A DNA stretch of 64,000 nt, taken from positions 124,001 through 188,000 of the forward strand of contig CAJXNH010000003.1 in assembly GCA_913057245.1 (NCBI GenBank), given 5' to 3'. The position numbers were made by a program, and so were the translations under genes. Origin of the DNA: an uncultured Phaeodactylibacter sp. (GTDB lineage Bacteria > Bacteroidota > Bacteroidia > Chitinophagales > Saprospiraceae). Of this stretch, positions 16,340-25,657 are shown piece after piece (position 1 is the first letter of the stretch; each line of letters begins with the position of its first letter). The notes beneath the pieces are model-generated. The model searched no databases. It was not told where the DNA came from and saw only the letters and a list, made by a program, of their open reading frames with translations.

Positions 16340-17995
16340 ATGCCATTCAGACCCCTATTTAGGAAACGGACGCCTGCCCCTTCTCTAAAAGGAGACCTAT
16401 CGGGAGCATTCCTGGCTGCCATCATCGCATTGCCTATGGCACTGGCCTTCGGTGTGCAGTCCGGGCTTGGGCCGGAAGCAGGCTTATACACCGCCATTAT
16501 CCTGGCAATTGTTGCCGGTATTTTTGGAGGCACAAACACGCTGGTCTCTGATCCGACCGGTCCTATGACAGTGGTGGCTGCTACGGTGGTGACTACCGGG
16601 CTGGCGCAATCCGGAGGGGATTTAAATAATGCGATACCGCTCATTATTGCGACTTTTCTGCTTGCTGCCCTGCTGGAGTTGCTGTTTGGTATTTTCGACT
16701 TTGGCCGCTTTGTGAAGTTTATGCCTTATCCGGTCTTATCGGGGTTTATGGCAGGTATTGGGCTAATTATTATTGCTGCGCAAATATTCCCCATCCTTGG
16801 CCTGGACAATCCGGGCGGATTTTTAACTATTATGACCAGTCTGGGTGGGGTAGAGATGGTGAATACACAGGCCGTTGGGCTGGGACTGCTTTCCATCGCG
16901 ATCGTTTACCTTTTTCCGAAGCTTACCCGGCGGGTACCTTCTATACTGGTGTCGCTTATTGCCTGTACGGCTTTGGCATTGAGTTTCAACTTGGATGTGC
17001 CGGTAATTGGCGAAATTCCAACCCAACTGCCCGCCCTTCAGCTCCACCGGTTGATGGAACTGGAAATCGGAGACCTGCAGTACATCATCACACCCGCGGT
17101 CATGCTGGGCGGACTGGGGGTTATTGATTCCCTCCTGACCTCCGTAGTAGCAGACAACCTGACCAAAACCAAGCACAACAGCCGCTGGACCATTATTGGG
17201 CAGGGGGCAGGAAACTTCCTGTCTGCTGCATTCGGAGGACTGCCCGGGGCTGGCGCCACGATGGGCACAGTCACCAATATTAATGCCGGTGCCCAAACCA
17301 AGCGATCGGGCCTGCTGAAAGGCGTCATCTTGCTGCTGATTGTGCTGACGACCGCGGATTATGTGCAATACATCCCAATGAGTGTGCTGGGGGGAATTTT
17401 GGTCACCGTTGGAGCGAGTATCATTGACACCAAGGGAATCAAAATGTTCTTCCGGATCCCAAAATCAGATGCCGCGACCTGGGCGATTGTCCTGCTAGTG
17501 ACCCTCTTCGACAACCTGCTTAATGCCGTGGCGATAGGTTTTGTGGCCTCCTCTATATTTTTCATGAATAAAATGAGCAGGTCCCTGACGTCCTCGCAGG
17601 AGTCAAAGACCCTTCAGGATTTCATGGGAGAGAGTCAGGCTATTCCGGGAGAACTTGCAGAGCGGGTCTACGTTCAATCCTTTGACGGCCCAATGTTTTT
17701 TGGATTTGCGAACCGGTACCGCGAGCACTGCCACGACATCAAAGGCGTGGATGCGGTCATCATCCGGATGGAAAGGGTGCCATTTATGGATCAAAGCGGG
17801 ATGGTCACACTGGAAGATGTCATCACCGATTGGCAAAAGCGCGGGATTACCGTTTACATTACTGGCGCTAATGACCTGATTAAGGAGAGTTTTGCCCGGG
17901 TACACCTCCTTCCCGATGTACTTGGAGAAGATCAATTTTTCAACAGTTTTCAGGCGTGTGTGAATACCCTGAAAGCAGAATCGACGCTTACTTGA
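16340..17995 (+). CDS. SulP-family anion transporter with STAS domain
   Basis: 551 aa. Residues about 18-400 form the SLC26/SulP membrane domain: LSGAFLAAIIALPMALAFGV (TM1 signature), FGGTNTLVSDPTGPMTVVAA, and FGGLPGAGATMGTVTNINAG in the second half. Residues about 440-545 are a cytoplasmic STAS domain (VYVQSFDGPMFFGFANR, VDAVIIRMERVPFMDQSGMV). SulP proteins move sulfate, bicarbonate or other anions with Na or H. The downstream methyltransferase start codon overlaps the stop codon (TGATG), so the two are co-translated. Confidence 0.92.
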   Translation: MPFRPLFRKRTPAPSLKGDLSGAFLAAIIALPMALAFGVQSGLGPEAGLYTAIILAIVAGIFGGTNTLVSDPTGPMTVVAATVVTTGLAQSGGDLNNAIPLIIATFLLAALLELLFGIFDFGRFVKFMPYPVLSGFMAGIGLIIIAAQIFPILGLDNPGGFLTIMTSLGGVEMVNTQAVGLGLLSIAIVYLFPKLTRRVPSILVSLIACTALALSFNLDVPVIGEIPTQLPALQLHRLMELEIGDLQYIITPAVMLGGLGVIDSLLTSVVADNLTKTKHNSRWTIIGQGAGNFLSAAFGGLPGAGATMGTVTNINAGAQTKRSGLLKGVILLLIVLTTADYVQYIPMSVLGGILVTVGASIIDTKGIKMFFRIPKSDAATWAIVLLVTLFDNLLNAVAIGFVASSIFFMNKMSRSLTSSQESKTLQDFMGESQAIPGELAERVYVQSFDGPMFFGFANRYREHCHDIKGVDAVIIRMERVPFMDQSGMVTLEDVITDWQKRGITVYITGANDLIKESFARVHLLPDVLGEDQFFNSFQACVNTLKAESTLT

Positions 17996-18966
17996 TGCGC
18001 TATGTCACCACTGACGATTTCTCAGAAGCCTACTCCAAGCTACATCAGCGGGGGCTGGCTTTTTTGGCTTCCAAGTTTTCCTGGGCAGCAAAGGACCGTA
18101 CGCGCAGCGCCTTTGATGATGTAGGGCTGCAGGCGGCCAATTGGTGGATCATCCCTGCGGTGAGGCAACGCTGGAACCGGCTCATCACCGGGCAGCCGGC
18201 ATTGCCCTACGAGCCTTACTTCATGCAGCAGCACCTGAGTGGAAAGACCGGGTTGCGGATGCTCTCTATAGGATCAGGGATTTGCAGCCACGAAATGGTA
18301 TTTGCCCAAAGCCCGCACTTCAGTCAGGTAGTTTGCGTGGATATTGCCGGGAATTTGCTCCGCGCAGCAGCAGATAAAGCCAGGGGACTCGGACTTGCCA
18401 ACATGGAGTTCCGCGAGGCAGATTTGTATAAAATGGATTGGTCCGCAGAAGCTTATGACTTGGTCTTATTCCATGCCTCCCTTCATCATTTCAAAGCAGT
18501 CGAAGACCTGCTGCAAACCAAAGTAAAGCCCACCTTAAAGCCGGGCGGGCTCGTATTGATAAACGAGTATGCGGGCCCCAATCGCTTGCAGTATCCTAAG
18601 GCTCAAATCCAGGCGATCAATGAAGCGCTGCAGCTCATACCGGAGGCTTACCGCCGCCGTTTCAAGACCCATGTGCTCAAGCAACGGGTTTCCGGACCGG
18701 GGCTTTGGCGGATGATCCTGGCAGACCCTTCAGAATGTGTGGATTCCGAATCAATTATCCCGGCTCTGCACCGCCACTTTGAGGTAGTGGAAGAACGCCC
18801 CTACGGCGGCAACCTGCTGATGCTTGCGCTAAAGGATATTGCGCACCATTTTGTTGATACAAATCCGGAATCAGGCCAGATACTGCAACGGCTTTTTGCG
18901 ATGGAAGATGCCTACCTTGAAAACCATAGGAGCGACTTTATCTACGGCGTTTACCGGAAAAATTAG
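17995..18966 (+). CDS. Class I SAM-dependent methyltransferase
   Basis: 323 aa from the ATG at 17995, which overlaps the SulP stop (TGATG). The Rossmann motif I is RMLSIGSGICSHEMVFAQ (about 83-100), motif II VVCVDIAG, then LVLFHASLHHFKAVEDLL and LKPGGLVLINEY (about 178-190). The substrate is not evident. The C-terminus includes VVEERPYGGNLLMLALKDIAHHF, a pattern seen in small-molecule or peptide methyltransferases. It overlaps the convergent uxaB gene by 4 bp. Confidence 0.82.
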   Translation: MRYVTTDDFSEAYSKLHQRGLAFLASKFSWAAKDRTRSAFDDVGLQAANWWIIPAVRQRWNRLITGQPALPYEPYFMQQHLSGKTGLRMLSIGSGICSHEMVFAQSPHFSQVVCVDIAGNLLRAAADKARGLGLANMEFREADLYKMDWSAEAYDLVLFHASLHHFKAVEDLLQTKVKPTLKPGGLVLINEYAGPNRLQYPKAQIQAINEALQLIPEAYRRRFKTHVLKQRVSGPGLWRMILADPSECVDSESIIPALHRHFEVVEERPYGGNLLMLALKDIAHHFVDTNPESGQILQRLFAMEDAYLENHRSDFIYGVYRKN

Positions 18967-20345
18967 TCCTGCATCGACTGTAAACATTGGTGTACGCTTG
19001 CTGATAAGAACCGGATATCCTCTCCCCATATCCCTTTGTTAGACAATACTTTATCTACTATGAAATCTGGTGTCTTTAATGCCCAGCACGCCTCAAAAAA
19101 CTTGACTGCCTCTTCGCTGTCCCTTGGCAAACCCGCAATATCACCTTTGTACAACAGGATAAGGGCTGCCAGCGACTGTGCGATGTGCTCAGGCGATGTA
19201 TTCATTTTTTGATGATAGGCTATGGCAGTTGGCAGTAATCTGACCCTGAATTTGGAGGTGCTGTTCAGCGCGATGTCTGACAGTTTGTGGTGAATATAAG
19301 GATTCCGGAAGCGATCAATGATGGCCACAATGTAATCCTGTATTTCCTGAGTGCCAAACGGCAGGGTAGGGGCGATTTCCTTTTGGAGCAAATCGGTAAG
19401 CCAGGCGCCCCACTGTGGGTGTTCTACGAATTCACGGACAGTTTGTACGCCGTTAGTAAGACCAACCGGCACCATGGCGGTGTGCGCGCCATTCAGTATT
19501 CTGACTTTGAGCGTACGGAAGCGGTTCAGGTCATCCGTGAAGACAACATTTTGCCGGGTTTGGTCAAATGGGAGTTCCCGCTTCACCTGTTCAGGAGCTT
19601 CGATGGCCCAAAGCAGATAGGGCTCCGCAGTGACCAGTTCGTGGTCTTCCCATCCGGTTTCCGACCAAATTTCCGCTGCATTAGCCGGTGCGCCCGGGAC
19701 GATCCGGTCTACAAGGGTATTGCAGAAAATGTTGTGGTCTTCAATCCAGGACTCGAAAGACGCGTCAAGGTTCCAATGCCTACTATACTTTAGGATGCAA
19801 TGCTTCAGTTCCTGCCCGTTTTGCTCAATTAATTCGCAGGGCAGAAAGATCAATCCCTTGTCCTCCCCGCCTTCGAAGTGCTGGAAACGATGGAATAGCC
19901 ATTGCGTAAGCTTGCCGGGAAATTCTTTAGCCGGGCCATCGGCGGGCATAGGCTCCTCGCGGAAGGCAATGCCTGCTTCAGTGGTATTGGAAAGGATGAA
20001 GCGGATTTCAGGCAGGGTAGCGGTTGAGGCATATGCCGCCCAGTTTTGGTACGGATGGACGATTTGCTGTATACATTCCACCCGTTTGATGGCCCGGACC
20101 GGTTGCCCTTCGTGTATGCCCTGCGTCAGCACATGAAAGAGCCCGTCTTGCTGACGGAGGCTTGCGTAGTCGCCACGAGCCGTTGGTTTCACCAAAGCTA
20201 CACCACCATCAAAATCTGTCTCCTCGTTCAGGATTTGAATGAGGTAGTCTGCGAACGCGCGCAGGAAATTACCGCCCCCAAACTGAAGGACACGGATAGG
20301 GTGGGCCGCTTCCCGGCCCACCGCAACTCTGCTCAATAGCTTCAT
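18963..20345 (-). CDS. uxaB: Tagaturonate reductase (mannitol dehydrogenase family)
   Basis: 460 aa. The N-terminal Rossmann site is RVLQFGGGNFLRAFADYLI (about 18-36). FDGGVALVKPTARGDYASLRQQDGLFHVLTQG is characteristic of UxaB-type reductases. The C-terminal mannitol dehydrogenase domain includes RFRTLKVRILNGAHTAMVPVG (about 272-292), with the catalytic Lys and Asn, and a conserved Arg-Asn-Pro-Tyr stretch (DRFRNPYIHH, about 346-355). It interconverts D-tagaturonate and D-altronate with NADH in galacturonate catabolism. It follows a sugar-phosphate isomerase-like gene by 7 bp. Other pectin-pathway genes (uxaC, uxaA) are not in this window. Confidence 0.88.
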   Translation of the reverse strand: MKLLSRVAVGREAAHPIRVLQFGGGNFLRAFADYLIQILNEETDFDGGVALVKPTARGDYASLRQQDGLFHVLTQGIHEGQPVRAIKRVECIQQIVHPYQNWAAYASTATLPEIRFILSNTTEAGIAFREEPMPADGPAKEFPGKLTQWLFHRFQHFEGGEDKGLIFLPCELIEQNGQELKHCILKYSRHWNLDASFESWIEDHNIFCNTLVDRIVPGAPANAAEIWSETGWEDHELVTAEPYLLWAIEAPEQVKRELPFDQTRQNVVFTDDLNRFRTLKVRILNGAHTAMVPVGLTNGVQTVREFVEHPQWGAWLTDLLQKEIAPTLPFGTQEIQDYIVAIIDRFRNPYIHHKLSDIALNSTSKFRVRLLPTAIAYHQKMNTSPEHIAQSLAALILLYKGDIAGLPRDSEEAVKFFEACWALKTPDFIVDKVLSNKGIWGEDIRFLSASVHQCLQSMQD

Positions 20346-20352
20346 CCAGTGT

Positions 20353-21276
20353 TTAGATTTTTATCTCCTTCAGGTAGTCTGCATCCGCTTTGGCGCAGTC
20401 TATCGGTGCACACTCATCGTAGCGTTCCTGTTCCACGATATAATAAGCCATGCCTTGCTTTTCGGCGATATCCAGAATTTTTGGATAATCGATAGTGCCG
20501 TTGCCAAGGACGCAGGAAGCCGCGCGCTCGTCCGCAGGGACATTCTTCATCCGGTCTTTGACGTGAGACAGCTTAAAGCGGCCGGGGTATTTCTCCAAAT
20601 ATTCTATTGGATCCGCACCGCCGGTTACTACCCAGTAAATATCCATTTCAAAGTCTACAGTATCAGGATCCGTATTTTCCATCATGTAATCCTGTATAAT
20701 CTGTCCGTCTAGTTCCTTGAAGGAATAATCATGGTTGTGGTAGCCAAAACGGACCCCGTATTTCTTAGCGATAGCACCGCATTCATTGAATTGGTCTACT
20801 ACGCGCTTGTAATCATCGAGTGACTCTTTCATCCCGATGTAAGGGCAAATCAGATAAGGCATTCCGATTTCTCCGGCCTGCTGTGCCTTTTGCTCAAAGT
20901 TTTTGTTGATGTCACAGTGCGAAGAAATAGCATCCATACCCAGTTCATCGAGATAGGCTTTGTACTCTGTATGAGTCATGCCCCAGAAAATATCGCCATC
21001 TTTTTCATAGCTCTCAATCTGCTTGTAGCCAAACTCAGACAGCGACTTCAGAACATCTTTAGGGTCGTTGGCAATGATATCGCGCAGCGTCCAGAGCTGT
21101 ATGCCAAATTTATCGAGCTTATGGTTTGTTTCTGCCATTTCTTCCGCCGCTGCTGCAGCATCCTCGTTTCCTGTTGCCCCATTTGCCGATTCGCTGCTAC
21201 AGCCATAGTAGGGGAGTAGCGCTGCGGCTACTGCTGCCTTGGTAGATTGCTTCAAAAATTTACGCCGGTCTTGCAT
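20353..21276 (-). CDS. Sugar phosphate isomerase/epimerase-like lipoprotein, Tat-exported
   Basis: 307 aa from the ATG at 21276. The upstream frame lacks a signal, whereas this start gives a Tat motif (DRRKFLKQS) and a hydrophobic run ending in YYGC, a lipobox. An Asn/Ala/Glu-rich linker follows. The rest is an AP-endonuclease-2-type TIM barrel: GIQLWTLRDII, GYKQIESYEKDG, YLICPYIGMKESLDDYKRVV, FGYHNHDYSF (metal His), VDFEMDIYWVVTGG and KLSHVKDRMK. Secreted members of this family are common in Bacteroidota and act on unidentified keto- or aldo-sugars. It is the first gene of a two-gene operon with uxaB. Confidence 0.82.
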   Translation of the reverse strand: MQDRRKFLKQSTKAAVAAALLPYYGCSSESANGATGNEDAAAAAEEMAETNHKLDKFGIQLWTLRDIIANDPKDVLKSLSEFGYKQIESYEKDGDIFWGMTHTEYKAYLDELGMDAISSHCDINKNFEQKAQQAGEIGMPYLICPYIGMKESLDDYKRVVDQFNECGAIAKKYGVRFGYHNHDYSFKELDGQIIQDYMMENTDPDTVDFEMDIYWVVTGGADPIEYLEKYPGRFKLSHVKDRMKNVPADERAASCVLGNGTIDYPKILDIAEKQGMAYYIVEQERYDECAPIDCAKADADYLKEIKI

Positions 21277-21422
21277 AGGTGATGGTTTTTGTTTTGAAAG
21301 AATGCGAAAAGATAAAAAATATGTGGCAGAGTGGATATGTGAGCCCGGAGAAGAAATAGAACAAGGTTTCCGCTTTCTCAAAACTGTATTTAACATAATA
21401 TAAATTATAGGGTAAAATATAA

Positions 21423-22280
21423 GCGGAAAATAGTGGCTTAACTGTGCCCTCTAACTGGGAAACTGAAGGGTTCGGGGTGTACAATTATGGCCGTGGTAAG
21501 CAGCCGGAGTCTAACGAAACCGGAACGTACCGGTACAAATTTACCGTGCCTGCCTCCTGGAAAGGTAAATCTGTACATATTGTTTTTGAGGGGGTTATGA
21601 CGGATACCAAGGTCTCCCCCCTACTGCCCCTCCACCTTCAAGTCCATCAAGCACTATTCCGATGGCAACGACTATGTCATTGAGGCTGAATTTGAAGGCG
21701 TTTTAAGAAAGGTAGTTTACAGGATGTTGGGCAGCGGAGTACTTCAAATCGACTACGCCTATCTTCCCGGAAATGGCAACTACGACTTCCTTGGGGTAAG
21801 CTTTGATTACCCCGAAGATCAGGTGACCGGGGTGAAGTATCTGGGCAGGGGCCCTTACCGCGTTTGGAAGAATCGCAGGAAAGGCTTGCAGTTTGGCGTC
21901 TGGGAGAAAGCCTACAACAATACAGTAACCGGAGAAACCTGGGACTACCCCGAATTCAAAGGTTACCACGACGAAGTTTATTGGGCGGAAATTCAAACCA
22001 AAGACCAACCCTTTGCTTTGATGATCGCCTCCAACAATTTATTCCTCCACCTTTTCACACCCGATGAGCCTGAGGGTGCTTACAATACCCATACTGATGG
22101 GATATTCCCCGGGAAGAATATTTCCGTGCTTCACGCGATAAGCCCCATCGGCACCAAATTCAAGCAACCGGAGAACCTGTGGGGCCGCAAAGCTATGCCA
22201 ATGAGTTTTTTGCCAACCGGGACCGGCCTCATTTCTTTTTGAACGGCACTATTTATCTAGACTTCAGGGAAAAAGAGTGA
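21423..22280 (+). pseudogene. Decayed GH2 beta-galactosidase
   Basis: Two ends of a family-2 beta-galactosidase are joined with the catalytic core missing. In the first frame (from 21423, after an in-frame TAA), the jelly-roll N-domain is read as TVPSNWETEGFGVYNYGRG and FTVPASWKGKSVHIVFEGV. After about 21615 the homology moves to another frame: STFKSIKHYSDGNDYVIEAEF, then DYAYLPGNGNYDFLGVSFDY and TGVKYLGRGPYRVWKNRRKG, which is the small-chain (Bgal_small_N) domain. An extra T near 22180 shifts it again; the true tail SYANEFFANRDRPHFFLNGT and YLDFREKE is in the third frame, ending at TGA 22278-22280. There is no start codon and neither catalytic Glu. Confidence 0.88.
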
Positions 22281-22288
22281 TTCCTGCG

Positions 22289-24001
22289 CTATTGCTTCAC
22301 CACCCTCGCTGCATGAACAGCTTCCGTCGTAACCAAGTGAAGATGATACACGCCGGCGGGCAAAGCACTCAGGTCAAGTTCCTGCCCGGGATCGTCGTAG
22401 CGAGCGATGCGCTGCCCCTGAGCCGTGTACACGACCACTTCTTTGGCGGTAATGTTCCGCAGCTGTAGCATCCCATTGGTGGGGTTTGGGAACAGCTCGA
22501 TATTGGTTGGAGATATGTCGGTGGCAGAGACCATGCATGCCGTTTCCACTTCCTCTCGTGTGGCACAGCCTGTTGCATTGCCACTTATATTGGCCGAATT
22601 CGTCTCCAAGCTCAGATAATTACAAATGCTCTCTATAGCGCAGGAGGATAGCTGGTCATTTGATGACATGAAAAGGTTGTCAATCGTTGTCGCATCAAGG
22701 TTTTTCAATCCCGCCAAACTCATTAATTCAGTGTTGCCGCTAATTACAAGGAATCCGCCGATGGAGGTAAGCTGTTCCAATTCCGTCAAACTCGTTAGAA
22801 CACTGTTGAAACGGATATAAAGGTCTCCACCGATGAGAGTTAGCTGGATCAACCCTGTCAAACTCGTTAAATTAGGGTTACCAGAAATCTCAAGGCCTCC
22901 GCTAATGGAAGAGAGCTGTTCCAACCCAGCCAAACTTGTTAAGCTACCGTTGTCGTAAATCTCAAGGTCTCCGCTAATGGAAGAGAGCTGTCCCAACCCA
23001 GCCAAACTTGTTAAGCTAGCGTTGTCGTGAATAAAGAGGTTTCCGCCGATGGAAGTGAGGCTCTCCAAACCGGTTAAACTCATTAAAGCATCGTTGAAGC
23101 GAGTAAAAAGCCCTCCGCTAATGGAAGAGAGTTGACCCGATCCCGTCAAACTTGTTAAGCTAGCATTGTCATGAATGAAAAGGTTTTCACCGATCGAGGT
23201 AAGGCTCTCCAATCCAGTCAAACTCGTTAAAACATCGTTGAAGCGAATAAAAAGGTTTCCGCCTATGGAAGTAAGTTGCTCTACTCCTGTCAAACTAGTC
23301 AAGCTATTATTGCCGCTTATCGAAAGGAACCCGCCGATGGAGGTAAGTTCACCCAACCCCGTCAAACTCGTTAGAGCACCGTTGAGACGGATATCAAGGT
23401 CTCCACCGATGGAAGTGAGTTGCTCTACTCCTGTCAAACTAGATATACCATTATTACCCCAAATCTCAAGATCTCCGTGAATGGAGTTTAGCTGGTCAAA
23501 CCCAGTTAAATTCGTTAAGTCAGGGTTGCCGCTAATCAAAAGGTCTCCACCGATGAAAGTGAGCTGTTCCAACCCTGCCAAACTCATTAAATGAGTGTTG
23601 CCGATAATCGAAAAGACTCCATTAATCGAGGTAAGCTGGTTAAACCCCGATAGACTGGTTAAGATAGCGTTAGATTTAATGTTAAGATCTCCATCAATGG
23701 AAACAAGTAGCTCCAACCCAGCCAGGCTTGATATGCTATCGTTGTCTAACAAATCAAGATTTCCGCCGATGGAAGTAAGGTTGCTAAGACCGGAAATGTC
23801 GGTAATGTCGGTAATGTCGGTAGGGTCAGACAAGCTGCCAATTAGCATACTTCCTGTTATTTCCGTACAGTCAGGATAGTCAGCGGCAAAAGCATCCACC
23901 TCCGCCTGGAAGCTGAGGATGACATCGCCCGGCGGGCATTGTGCATTTAGGCCAAAGCCAGCAAAAGTTAAAAGCCAAAGGGTTATGTATTTCTTTAACA
24001 T
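22289..24001 (-). CDS. T9SS-secreted leucine-rich-repeat protein
   Basis: 570 aa from the ATG at 24001 (MLKKYITLWLLTFAGFGLNAQ, a clean signal peptide; the longer frame adds a non-signal leader). Residues about 76-435 are 15 tandem repeats of 24 residues with the consensus TSIGGDLxIxxNxxLTSLTG plus LxQL, resembling the receptor-L/LRR solenoids in Bacteroidota surface proteins. After a short Cys-containing cap (NDQLSSCAIESICNYLS, then ATGCATREEVETAC) comes a type A T9SS C-terminal domain (IELFPNPTNGMLQLRN, GVYHLHLVTTEAVHAARVVK). It should be exported through the T9SS and bound to or released from the surface, probably as an adhesin or ligand binder. Confidence 0.9.
   Translation of the reverse strand: MLKKYITLWLLTFAGFGLNAQCPPGDVILSFQAEVDAFAADYPDCTEITGSMLIGSLSDPTDITDITDISGLSNLTSIGGNLDLLDNDSISSLAGLELLVSIDGDLNIKSNAILTSLSGFNQLTSINGVFSIIGNTHLMSLAGLEQLTFIGGDLLISGNPDLTNLTGFDQLNSIHGDLEIWGNNGISSLTGVEQLTSIGGDLDIRLNGALTSLTGLGELTSIGGFLSISGNNSLTSLTGVEQLTSIGGNLFIRFNDVLTSLTGLESLTSIGENLFIHDNASLTSLTGSGQLSSISGGLFTRFNDALMSLTGLESLTSIGGNLFIHDNASLTSLAGLGQLSSISGDLEIYDNGSLTSLAGLEQLSSISGGLEISGNPNLTSLTGLIQLTLIGGDLYIRFNSVLTSLTELEQLTSIGGFLVISGNTELMSLAGLKNLDATTIDNLFMSSNDQLSSCAIESICNYLSLETNSANISGNATGCATREEVETACMVSATDISPTNIELFPNPTNGMLQLRNITAKEVVVYTAQGQRIARYDDPGQELDLSALPAGVYHLHLVTTEAVHAARVVKQ
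22697..23776 (-). repeat. 15 tandem 72-bp coding repeats
   Basis: In-frame 72-bp units coding the 24-residue repeats of the LRR protein. Several neighbours are nearly identical at DNA level, for example the blocks around 23040 and 23200 (coding LFIHDNASLTSL), which implies recent unit duplication or conversion. Copy number may vary between strains. Confidence 0.88.
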
Positions 24002-24217
24002 GGGGTTGATTTTTAAATGAGCTTGTTCTGCCGGGATCATCCCGGGGTTAGATCGCGCATTATTACATGACCTTCGGTGATCGTCACAAGTTCTTTAGAG
24101 GTTATAAATACAGGTTTTGTATAGAGGTAATTTAGACAAAAATTTCAACTGATTTCGTAACACTTGCTTTAGAGCGGTGATAAAGGACTAAATATATACC
24201 AAAAACACTAAAAAACC

Positions 24218-25639
24218 ATGAGAAAACTAATCATCCTGGCTATCCTGTTTGCAGCAGGAAGCACTACTACCCTTTTGAATGCACAGATCATTGGCGATGA
24301 CCCTGCACTTTTTGCCGCCAAAAACAATGGCTTCCAGCTTGGCGTTGGCAAACTCCCTGTTATAGACGACGACAGCCTGGGCGCTGTACAGCTGCAAGGC
24401 TGGGTGACGGGCGGCGATTATTACACCGGTGCTGAAATGCGCGCTTACGTTGCCGGTCCTGTACAGCCCGATGGCTTTGCAGCTGACCTCCGCTTTCAGA
24501 CGGGCTATCCACAGCTGATGCCGCGCATGTCAATCACCGCCAATGGAAAGGTGGGCATTGGCACCACTACCCCATCGTTCGACCTGCACACGGTTGGCCA
24601 TACCCACACCACGGGCGACTTCTTTGGGCGATTGCACGTGGATGACAATGGCTCAACAGACAGTGCACCAGACACTTACGTAGATGAACTTTACCTGGAG
24701 CGCCATGCCAGTACCGCATTTAGCGTACTTCCGGTCACGACGGCAGCCGATGGCGGCCTGCTGACCCTGGCCCCCGGTGGCAACAGTCTCGACCATCAGC
24801 TATTTTTTGCTGAAGAGGGCATTTTCCACCGCAGCTGGCAGGGCGATGCGCCGGACTGGGGCACGGCAAGCTGGTTCAAAATGCTGACCAGCGAAGACAT
24901 CAGCGGCACGCCTAATCGTCTGGCGAAGTTCACGGGAGAAAGCAGCCTTAGCGACAGTCAGCTCTGGGACGATGGCACACAGGTCGGGCTGGGTACAGAT
25001 GCTCCTGCTGCCGGTTTCTTTTTGGAAATCGCCGGCCGCACTCTGGTCAATGAAGCTCTTGATGTCGCCAAGAACGCCATCATACAGCAGGGCCTGCAAG
25101 TGGGCACAGATGCTTTCATTGGCGAAGACCTGAGCGTAGCTAATAATGGAGTCATTGGCGATCAGCTCAAAGTAGGCGGCATCACTCAAATTGGGGGCGC
25201 ACTTACTGTAACCGATGATGCAACCGTCACAGGCCACCTAGGCAGCAACACCGCTACGGTCGACCAAACCCTGACCGTGGGCACCAACGCAACCCCAGGC
25301 AGCCATCGTCTGTACGTTGGTGGATCTGTACTGGCGGAGGAAGTGACCGTCAAGCTAGAAGCCAACTGGCCCGATTATGTATTTAGCGACAGCTACAACC
25401 TGCCTGAGCTGCAGGAGGTCGCCGACTTCATCGACCGCCATCACCACCTTCCCGGATTTCAGCCTGCTCAAACGATCGAAGCCAAAGGCGGCTTTGAGAT
25501 CGGCAGCACACAGCGGCTGCTGGTGGAAAAAGTCGAGGAACTGACCCTCTACGCTATCGCCGCAGATCAGGAAAACAAAGCACTAAAAGCGCAACTCGAA
25601 GCCCTCGAGGCACGCCTTGCACAATTAGAACAACAATAA
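24218..25639 (+). CDS. Secreted tail-fibre/head-domain-like protein with coiled-coil end
   Basis: 473 aa with a signal peptide (LIILAILFAAGSTTTLLNAQ). The body contains the motif GKVGIGTTTPSFDLHTVG (about 109-126) and repeated beta-rich units of the form AxVGxDAxxxxxLxVxNN (residues about 285-375), which resemble trimeric fibre or head repeats common in Bacteroidota secreted proteins. SDSYNLPELQEVADFIDRHH (about 390) and LVEKVEELTLYAIAADQENK lead into a heptad-rich coiled coil (LKAQLEALEARLAQLEQ) at the end. There is no T9SS domain. Probably an extracellular trimeric fibre; function unknown. It is followed 18 bp later by a T9SS metalloprotease gene in the same direction. Confidence 0.7.
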   Translation: MRKLIILAILFAAGSTTTLLNAQIIGDDPALFAAKNNGFQLGVGKLPVIDDDSLGAVQLQGWVTGGDYYTGAEMRAYVAGPVQPDGFAADLRFQTGYPQLMPRMSITANGKVGIGTTTPSFDLHTVGHTHTTGDFFGRLHVDDNGSTDSAPDTYVDELYLERHASTAFSVLPVTTAADGGLLTLAPGGNSLDHQLFFAEEGIFHRSWQGDAPDWGTASWFKMLTSEDISGTPNRLAKFTGESSLSDSQLWDDGTQVGLGTDAPAAGFFLEIAGRTLVNEALDVAKNAIIQQGLQVGTDAFIGEDLSVANNGVIGDQLKVGGITQIGGALTVTDDATVTGHLGSNTATVDQTLTVGTNATPGSHRLYVGGSVLAEEVTVKLEANWPDYVFSDSYNLPELQEVADFIDRHHHLPGFQPAQTIEAKGGFEIGSTQRLLVEKVEELTLYAIAADQENKALKAQLEALEARLAQLEQQ

Positions 25640-25657
25640 GCCCAAAAGACCAACGAC

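Noticed and set aside
22697-23776. Periodic repeats that could be mistaken for a CRISPR array
   Set aside because: The 72-bp period is one continuous reading frame of LRR units, without spacers of unrelated sequence.
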